A stretch of DNA of 64,000 bases from Clytia hemisphaerica (taxonomy: Eukaryota; Cnidaria; Hydrozoa; Leptothecata; Clytiidae), in assembly GCA_902728285.1 (NCBI GenBank), contig CACVBU010000011.1, positions 620,001 to 684,000 on the forward strand, written 5' to 3'. A program made the position numbers and the translations under genes. Positions 56,285 through 64,000 of this stretch are shown in pieces. The notes beneath the pieces are model-generated. The model worked only from the letters and a program-made list of their open reading frames with translations. It did no database searches and was not told the DNA's origin. Each line of letters opens with the position of its first letter. Positions within the stretch are counted from its first letter, which is position 1.

Positions 56285-59200
56285 ATGATTAGATTAATAT
56301 TGGGATTTGTTCTTGTAACTGATTCTCTAAATAAAGGTAAATTGAATATTAAAGACTCTTTTGAAATCTATTTGGAAATGTACTGCAATTGGCAATATGG
56401 GTTTTTTAACGTTTTTCAGAATTTAAAGCTCGAGCGAGAATTGCAATTTCAGAGTTCCTTTTTATTACATTGGATTATCGTTTGGGAGGGGTTAAGTGGC
56501 TTTCAGTATATATCTATAGGCGTTGTGAGATACTCTGCAACATTTACGAGGGAGTGCAGACGTTTATAAGATATTCATTATCTTTTGATAAAACAAAGAA
56601 AATAATTACAGTGTCGTAAAAACCGCTCTCATCCATAAATTTTGCAGGGTATCTCGCTACGTCTATGAATATCTCAGCCATATTAGTACATTTTTGAGTT
56701 TTTAGATCTTGAGATCCTAAGCTCATAACTCTTAAGTCTCAAATTAAAATTCAGATTTAACTCTACGTTTCAAACTTACTTTGAAGCACTTAAAAATCAC
56801 TTGTGGTTTTAAAGTTTTGAGGGAGTTCTCCTTTTGTGCCAAATATCATTGTAGTGATTGTAGTGTTAGTTAAGATTTTTCATTATATGTTTATTTGATA
56901 GCGGGCGATGTCCAGCTAGAAATCAGGTTTCCTAAAGATCCTTAAATTTAAAACTGATTTTTTTTTCTTATTTTTAACTCTTTTGTTCAGCCCATAGCCA
57001 GAAAGTGACTCCAGCAAATAATTCAACATTGCTGACTGTGCAAAAAGGGGCAAATGCTGATTTCCAGTGGAATTACAACGTGAAATCTAGCGAAGTTTTA
57101 CTAAACTACCAGCTTTTCGACAATAAAACAACACTTTTGTGGGACGATAGATCCCGTACAGTAACAGAGGCAGGAAAGCGAATCTTTGGAAATAGGCTAT
57201 CAGTTGATAAGTCTTCAAATTTTTTGAAAGTCGTCTTGGAAATAATAACTTGGAACGATACAGGAGTGTCATTGAAGCTCACTGGTGGAGTGTTTGATCA
57301 GGGTACATTGGATTTGGTTGAAAGTATATCTTCAATCATCACTTTAGAAGTGCAAGGTAAGATTTGATATCCATACTCAATCATGTCAAACCTCTATCTC
57401 TTCTAAATGACGAGTTCGTTGCTGAGCTTTGAAATTCCTGGCGTTCAGCGCAGTTTTCATTTACATGTTATTTACAATTATCGCTATTTTTGATAACTTA
57501 AAATCATTGAAATAGAACTTTAAAGATAACTTTTATGTACAAACAGTATGAAGTAAGCCCTGAATACTAATGTACTAACACAAAACTTGATTTACAAGCG
57601 GGAATATCTAACCAAACGACGTTTGATAGCTTGAACGGTCAACTTGATTTTCTTTAAGATGAACCATATATAGATGAAGCTATAGTCTGCGGCCGGGTCA
57701 GAAAAAATTTAATTTTCACCCGGCCGGTTTCCGGAAACACTACATTTTTTTATTTTTGCCTTATTACATATATTTGATTAATATACATTTAATATACGCA
57801 AAATAAGTAAGTAAGGGGTAAGTAAGTAAGTTTGCGACCGCAGTCAAGGGTGACTTGAAGGCTCTCTTTTCTCTAGCTGTCTACCCGAAGGTAGGAGAGG
57901 GCGCCACTCCTTTCCCTGGATTTCTCCAATCACCCTTGATCTGTCTTTTTAATTGCTGAGCATCAAGCAGAGAGTCATTAAGTACCATTTTGGTAATCTT
58001 TGGTATGTCCCGGCTGAGGACCGAACCTACTACATTGCGCACCGTAGCTGGATTCTCTACCTTCATACTACGGCTGCATAGGAGCTAAAATAGAAGATAA
58101 AATGTATTTTTTTTTTTCAATTTACAAACTCAGGTGGACCAGAATTTTGTGGAGAAGGCTTGCTATCTGTTTACCATGAATCATATAGTTCAATACCACG
58201 ATATAACGCTTGCATTTTAAGCAATCCTGCTCCTAAAACATCAATTCAATTTAATGGTTGGTATTTAGCTGTGTCAACAAGAAAGATATCAAATAACATG
58301 TACAATATACTAATAACATTGCCAAGGTTAACTGCTTCTGATTGCGGCAAAAACTTGAAGTATAATATATCCATACCAGATTCACCAGAGACGAAACCAT
58401 TGGTGGGAATGTCGAAAGTAGTTTTGATAGGTATGTGCCTCTGGAATCTTGTTTCCAGCATATTATCATAGATTATAGATGCTTACTGATAGTGCTAGAT
58501 AATTCTAATCTGGCGTCTATCAGAAATTCAAAAGCCTGGGGACGAGGTTGCTTACTCTGTTATTTAATTTTCACCTTAAATACGTCAAAATAATCTAATC
58601 CAGATGTCTTTCATTTGTTGGTTAAAGAACAAACCCTCCACAAGTTTCCACTATATTATACGACAATTATTTAACACTTGATCCAGCCTTGGTTGATACA
58701 AGGTTTTAGATAAAAACAGAATTAAACCATGAGATTGTATGCATTTACTAATAAGAAAGATCCAACGAACTTCGTCTTCACATAACAGATATTCCTTTTT
58801 TATAGATCTCCCTTTAGACCTGACAATGTTAAATCATTCCCTCCACAAGAATGGAACCTTACAGATCTCGTGGAAGGCAGTGAAAAGTGGTAAATGTCCA
58901 ATGAACTATTCAGTTGAAATTGAATATAAAAACACTAGAAAATCAATAGGACCAACTGGAGACACTTCAATACTCATCAACGGTGTGGTTGATCCTATGG
59001 CAGTTTTTGTGTATGCAGAGCATCATACAGAAAAAGGGGGACTAAGAAAAGGAAGAAAATCGGAAGTGTTTCTGACAGCACCAAGTACATCGAGGAGAAC
59101 GCCCAGCAGTACCATCTCCCCTACCGATCGAATTGACGAAAAAGGTAATAGGAGAAGGAAGCCTTTGTTGAAAAAAGTCGTGTGTATTTTTTTATCATAC

Positions 59201-60337
59201 CCAACAGAGTACAGACAATTTGTGTTTATGTTACGAGATAAACCTTCTTGAACTAAGGAACCGATACGTATCATGCATAAAAAAAGAAGAAAACTCCTAT
59301 AAAAGAAAAAGGAAATTTGCGATTTCTACAGTACTTATTTCATAGAGGTTGACAGACCTGAGAAATATATTACTGTAAATTAAAAAAAATCAAAAAATTA
59401 ATTTTCAATTTTAAACATGTTTCTTTAAACATTTCAGGAAAAGAAAAATGGCTTGGCGTTGGGATTAGTATAGGATGGATTTGTGGTATGTTGACCTTTC
59501 TGCTCATCTTCTGCATATTCTATTGTTTCAAAAACAAAAGAAAAACAAAAGAGGTAGGAGTAAAGAATGAATCATCTAAGACAGATAGTTCAAAACCAAC
59601 GTTTAATTATGAAGAAATCCAGAATCAAAATATCACTACTTCCACAGTCCAAGGCAATATCTCCAAGACGGTTGAGATGCCAGGAGTCATTTATCAAAAA
59701 ATTGATAATAAGGTATATAACCTCACTACTCATTGTCAACCCTGCGGGGGGTACTTTAGGCAAATGGAGGTTGTACGGTATGTGTCGCCCTTAAGGGTAC
59801 CTTTTTTGGATTTCCAAAGTCCCGCTAAGGGTTGGAAAAATCAGAAAATCAAATTTCAGTCCCAATAAGGGTCCTAAAATTCACAAAGTTTTCCTTTCTT
59901 TTCTCCTTTTTAGTCCCGGTAAGGGTCCAAGGGTCAAAAGTCAGGTGGCACACCCCCCACTATCAGCTCGCAACCCTAGTACCCTCCCCCCGGGATTGTC
60001 AGAGAAAAGATTTTTGGTGATTTTTGGTAATTTTCATAAAGATAAAAAACTGTGATTTATGTCTAGGTAATTTTAAGCGTTCTCAGAATCTGCTTTGCAT
60101 GATCTTTGAATTTAGAACCTAGTCCTTTCATGCCTTGTCTCGTATTTTCAGAATGAAACGTGCGAGATCAATACAGCAAACCAGGAGGATCATTATCAAA
60201 CTCCAACCAGTAAGAACATCAATTATCAAGTACCGACTGCTAGTTCTATCAACAACTACCAAGAACTCAAATCAGAAGAAATTGGGCAAACAAACTACAC
60301 TGCCTTACAAGGAGATACAATATATGAAGTAGCATAA
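56285..60337 (+). CDS. Ig-like/FN3 single-pass receptor with multi-tyrosine (ITAM-like) tail
   Basis: Exons 56285-56336, 56991-57356, 58134-58430, 58806-59144, 59438-59712 and 60152-60337 join in frame to 504 residues. Order: short signal-peptide-like start; an Ig-like region (about 18-139) without cysteines; a second extracellular region (about 140-238) with three cysteines; FN3 (about 239-330, LQISWKAVKSGKCPMNYSVE); a Ser/Thr-rich stalk; a membrane span (about 357-382); and a 120-residue tail. Tail tyrosines: Y409 (YEEI, the Src-type SH2 consensus), Y437 (VIYQKI, ITIM-like), Y458 (YQTP), Y468 (YQVP; YxxP suits Crk/Nck-type SH2), Y479 (YQEL), Y492 (YTAL), Y501 (YEVA). YQEL-x9-YTAL is ITAM-like. 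The design recalls cnidarian Alr-type allorecognition receptors and vertebrate paired immune receptors (inference). The Ig assignment is by pattern only. AATAAA at 60354-60359. Confidence 0.75.
57822..58095. repeat. Unclassified dispersed-type repeat in receptor intron 2
   Basis: A stretch of GC content higher than its surroundings, opened by GTAAGTAAG units (57806-57832) and containing CCGAAGGTAGGAGAGG and GCGCACCGTAGCTGG phrases with no reading frame of note. No second copy is seen in the window, so the class is unknown. Confidence 0.25.
59740..59995. mobile_element. Uninterrupted GGGGGTACTTTAGGCAA MITE
   Basis: CCTGCGGGGGGTACTTTAGG at the left and CTAGTACCCTCCCCCCGGG at the right form imperfect inverted ends. 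The interior has TAAGGGTnC words. Same family as 48574-49245 but without the DIRS-derived insertion. Confidence 0.65.
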
Positions 60338-60464
60338 TGAATAATGTCGATAGAATAAAACGTGCTACTAAAAAACATATGGTGGGATAAATGAGTCTAA
60401 CTCGGTGGATATTTTGAGAGGTTACGAATAAAATTTTTCGTATCAATATTGACAATTGACATTA

Positions 60465-60759
60465 CCTTAAAGGAAGAAATTTTGGCGGGAATTTAATTTG
60501 GCGGATGAACGTAAAAAATAAATTTGACGGGAATTTAATTTGGCGTTTGCTGAAAAATTTATCCTTAAATTGGCGTAAAAACAGCAAAAAAAAGCAAAAA
60601 TATCTTAAAAGAGATCATATTTTCAAAAAGTTTAATTTGGCGGGAATTTAATTTGGCGGATGGCGGAAAAAAGAAGGCGGGAACTTAATTTGGCGGATTC
60701 TGGCCAAATCTGCCTAATGCCGCCAAATTTTCTTTCCGCCAAAATTTCTTCCTTTAAGG
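60465..60759. mobile_element. TA-flanked MITE built from TTTGGCGGGAATTTAA motifs
   Basis: CCTTAAAGGAAGAAATTTTG at the left is inverted at the right (ending CCTTTAAGG), TA on both sides. TTTGGCGG / GGGAATTTAATTTGGCGG units are reiterated inside. Related by end sequence to 10134-10463. Confidence 0.75.
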
Positions 60760-62499
60760 TATCTAATGAAAAGAAATTGAAAAAATAATTCTTTCGAAAT
60801 TTAAATGATAAATTTGAAAGTATGAAAAACAATTATGAAAAGCATCTTTAAATTTATTGGACCTATTGAAATTTTTAGTGTTCCGATACCATTAAACCTC
60901 CATTCTTGATCAACTATACAACTTTCGTACAAAGTATCACATTTATGTCTCTTCTGTAGCCTATCTTCATAGGAATAATGCATTCGTTACATGCTATTTC
61001 CTATTTCCTATTCAATTTAAAGGGAGATTTCTCTACTTACTCTTGATTCATGGATTTCTGCAGTTAGTTCCTAAAATGGATTAGGAGTAACTAGTCTTTT
61101 ACCGTCTCCCTTATTTACTGCTTATTTTGAAATACCCATCGATAAAATATCTATTTCTTCTTGATCTATCGTAATTTCTCTATAATTTAATGCGGCTGGA
61201 AAAATAATTATTTTGGAGGTGTCGCACTAATGACATAGGAGAAAATGCCTTGCTTCAAACCGACAACTTTTTTACGCCGCACTATACTATACTATACCAC
61301 TATAGAGGAAAATTTGAACTATGTTATACTATCGTAAACACGGTGTGTAATGTATGTATAATGTAACCTATCTCTTCAATATCCAACCACTAACTAAATC
61401 ATATATACAAAAGATAGCCTAGTAAAATATAGCGCATGCGTAAATAGTAACTAAGAATAATATAAATATTGTCTTGTCTCGATGTCTCGATTGTTCATCT
61501 TCACAATACAACATATGTTGTACTAAATAATTAATTAATCAAATGAAGGAATCATAAATGGGGTAAAACACTACCTGCACTAATAACTAGATGAGAATTT
61601 AGATTGGTCCAAAATTGCCAATATAATTTATCTGCACTAACTAGAAGACGCACTAAATTAGAGAAATTATGGTAATCCAACTTGAGAGTCGGAATGGCGC
61701 ACGCTAGGGGGGGGCAGGAATCAGTGTGCTTTTGCGGCCAAATCAAATGCTCAACTTTTCTTCTCTGCTTCTCAAAATCTCAGACACTCTCCTTCGTAGA
61801 TGCTTTGGCAATTTTAGATTTTGCACAATTATCTTCATTTTTAGAACATTTCCGGGCACTATATACCGTTTAGAGGGGTGAAATAAGGGTGAAAAGTCGA
61901 AAATTTTTTTCGTCGCCCAAAACCATGGTGGGCGACATATTTTTTGGCCCCTTCAATTCGATTAGCACACAAGGGGCCATGATCATAGCCGTTTTGATAC
62001 AACTTTGTTAGTTTTAAGCCCTATTAACATATCTCTGAGTTTAAAATTTGAGCTCTGAGAAGGATATATCAATATAGCTAAGGGAAAATCCCCGTAAAAT
62101 CAGAGATACAGATCTGCGATGCAGAGTTTCAAGTCTTTGACGAGGGAGTGAGATTCATATTTGAGAAGCAGAGTTTCAGATCTGAGGTGAGAATGTGAGA
62201 AGCAAATCTCAAAAGCTGAGATAGGGGTGAAACTCTAAAAAGTCATTTGGCAGTAAAAGTAAGACTGATTGGCAGGGGTCACATCACATGTTCAATAACT
62301 TTCGCGCCTTTCTGCTCAAATCGGGGAAATCGGTTTCCTGCTCCACAATACAGTCTATATGTCGTTAGAAACGGCGCGGAAGTTTTTTCCAAACAAGGAG
62401 CGCAAGATGCTGGCGTGTTGGTTGCCTCCCATGTGGTTTTGGGTATATTCAGGTATTTGGAACTTTTCATAGCCTATAAATAGAAAGAAACACTTATTT
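60760..62499. other. Intergenic DNA, nothing supported
   Basis: AT-rich, with a small GTCGCCCA...TGGGCGAC palindrome near 61912-61936. Short ORFs here carry no recognisable domains. Confidence 0.35.
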
Positions 62500-62880
62500 T
62501 TGACATTTTTATCTTATCCTCTATACGTAAATATATTATTCATACAGAATTATATTTCAAGAAATAACTTTAGGATTTCCTCATCTCATCTGTTGTCAAG
62601 TCGCCAAAGCAAAGTGGCAAAGAAGACCAAGATATCATCAGACCGGACAGACTTACTAGGCATTGTTTTGCTTAGCTTCTTCAAATGGTTGTTTTTGTTG
62701 ATTTTTGTTTGTATTTTCTTTCTTTCTGATAAAAAGTTTTTGAACTGTCTTCCAAATTCAAAATGCAAACAGTTGCATCGGGGTGCTTATAATGCGGCAA
62801 TCAGAAATATGTTCCATTCGGGTCCTAAAACATCTTCAAATCCCGATGTTGGATTTTTAAGATCTAGTAAATCCCGATGA
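62500..62880 (+). CDS. Possible exon encoding a small hydrophobic protein end
   Basis: Open frame of 126 codons. A possible acceptor (AACTTTAG near 62572) would give an exon with one strong hydrophobic segment (LLSFFKWLFLLIFVCIFFL) and a polar C-terminus. No family recognised and no partner exon identified, so this may be chance. Confidence 0.2.
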   Translation: MTFLSYPLYVNILFIQNYISRNNFRISSSHLLSSRQSKVAKKTKISSDRTDLLGIVLLSFFKWLFLLIFVCIFFLSDKKFLNCLPNSKCKQLHRGAYNAAIRNMFHSGPKTSSNPDVGFLRSSKSR

Positions 62881-62994
62881 ATCAAGTCGGCAATCAACAG
62901 AATCTTATGCTGCCATCTTTAATTTGCCAAACTAAATGTGCGCACTCATGTGGACACTGATGGTAGATGTTATATCGGATGGCCAATCGTCACC

Positions 62995-63759
62995 ACGACC
63001 CTCGACATGGCCCGAGAATTCTCGGGCCAAAACTTTCAATGGAATTCGCGTAAAGCCCGAGTATGGCCCGAGCTGGCCCGAGAATTCGGGCCGTGTTCGG
63101 GCCACACGCGGGCCAATTTTTGAAAACATGATTTAAACAGGCGTGTAATTTCAGGACTGAATTTTTTTAACTTTTCTTTGAGAAAAACTTGGTTTCCCTT
63201 AATTATATTAAAAATATATGAATGTTGTAAATTCATATAAATATTAAATGTCTTATTTGGTATGAAAACATAGTTATAAATATACTTAGGGTGGAAATAT
63301 TTGCTAGTAAACTGGTCCTGGTTTTAAACTGAAGCGTGTCCACGGGAAGCTCGTAAAGTTTTTTGAGCGATATAAACAAAACAGACAAATCTTAATGCGA
63401 GAAGACAGGATACCGTCTATTATATCACACCTCAACGTTTTTTGACCAATTAAATCGCTAGAATCTTACTGACGCGCTGTCTTAATTTTTCATCTTTATT
63501 CTGCTCTTCCGCAATTGATTGAACTCATCGTTAATCTATAAGAGAAAAGATTTATAGGATTCAGTACTTCGCCCCTACTCCGTACTTAGATTAGACTCAA
63601 TGGACCCAGCCAGACAGGCTTAAAAGCGTTATGAAAAAGGAGGCCCGAACATGGCCCGAATGACTCGGGTCATGTTCGGGCCAAAAGAATCGATAGGGTC
63701 TCTCGGCCCGAACATGGCCCGAAGAGGCCCGAGAATTCTCGGGCCATGTCGAGGGTCGT
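62995..63759. mobile_element. hAT-like MITE with perfect 34-bp inverted ends and 8-bp target duplication
   Basis: The left end ACGACCCTCGACATGGCCCG (34 bases in all, to GGGCC) is perfectly inverted at the right. TCGTCACC lies directly outside each end (62987-62994, 63760-63767). GGCCCGA/CGGGCC words are repeated inside both arms. 765 bp, no transposase ORF. Perfect ends suggest recent movement. Confidence 0.85.
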
Positions 63760-63767
63760 TCGTCACC

Positions 63768-64000
63768 TTTTTCTATTTCCTATCTCTTATCCTATTTTTA
63801 TCGAACTTGTCGAACCAATCGAACAATCGAACTAATCGAACTCCATCGAACGATTAAAGTTCGATTAAAAAAATTAATCGAACTCTAAGATTTTTTAAAA
63901 GATTGTGAGTGTTCGATTAAGTTCGATCAATGGGTTTCGGTTCGATGAGTTCGATAAACTAATTTTGTTCAACAAGTTTGTGCTGCTCCGCCATCGTATA
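63768..64000. repeat. TCGAAC-word repeat, cut by window edge
   Basis: Dense ATCGAAC / GTTCGAT words as in 20374-20902. Possibly part of a second copy that continues past the end of the window. Confidence 0.5.

Overview
This is an AT-rich window of nuclear DNA from an animal. Protein-coding exons are short, with clean GT/AG borders and introns of a few hundred bases to several kb. The families present (a USP9X/FAF deubiquitinase, an Eph-receptor ectodomain, SH2/SH3 signalling domains, an Ig/FN3 receptor, a sphingomyelinase-D-like enzyme) are metazoan. The mix of an atypical Ig receptor, a kinase-less Eph and dense small transposons fits an early-branching or marine invertebrate such as a cnidarian or sponge. 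The sequence alone does not settle which.

Layout, all genes on the + strand. (1) 134-18232: C-terminal half of a USP9X/FAF orthologue, 27 exons with consistent phases, start outside the window. (2) 21701-22560: two orphan exons. (3) 22660-23082: a transposon-type ORF with a 2A-like ribosome-skipping motif in front of a cysteine-protease-like domain. (4) 25775-28263: an SH3-SH2-SH2 gene with an internal frameshift and a truncated last domain. (5) 33835-38676: an intact seven-exon secreted sphingomyelinase D/phospholipase D-like gene. (6) 43704-55493: a ten-exon Eph-like receptor (ligand-binding domain, cysteine-rich region, two FN3, one membrane span, 39-residue tail without kinase). (7) 56285-60337: a six-exon membrane receptor (two Ig-like regions, FN3, membrane span, tail with seven tyrosines in SH2-ligand contexts including an ITAM-like pair). 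The last FN3 exons of genes 6 and 7 are visibly related and both are phase 1-1, so the two receptors share ancestry or exchanged exons.

Most of the remaining DNA is short inverted-repeat transposons (MITEs). At least a dozen families can be seen from terminal inverted repeats, several with target-site duplications: TA, TTAA, 3-bp and 8-bp. Several are nested, most clearly at 40254-42734 and 31665-32706. One MITE carries a 401-bp insertion that has its own 12-bp inverted repeats and 5-bp target duplication and contains an open fragment of a DIRS-like reverse transcriptase/RNase H.

How the genes may work together is inference. Genes 4, 6 and 7 are all phosphotyrosine-signalling parts: a kinase-less receptor, a tyrosine-tailed receptor and an SH2 protein. 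The USP9X gene is an ordinary conserved housekeeping neighbour.
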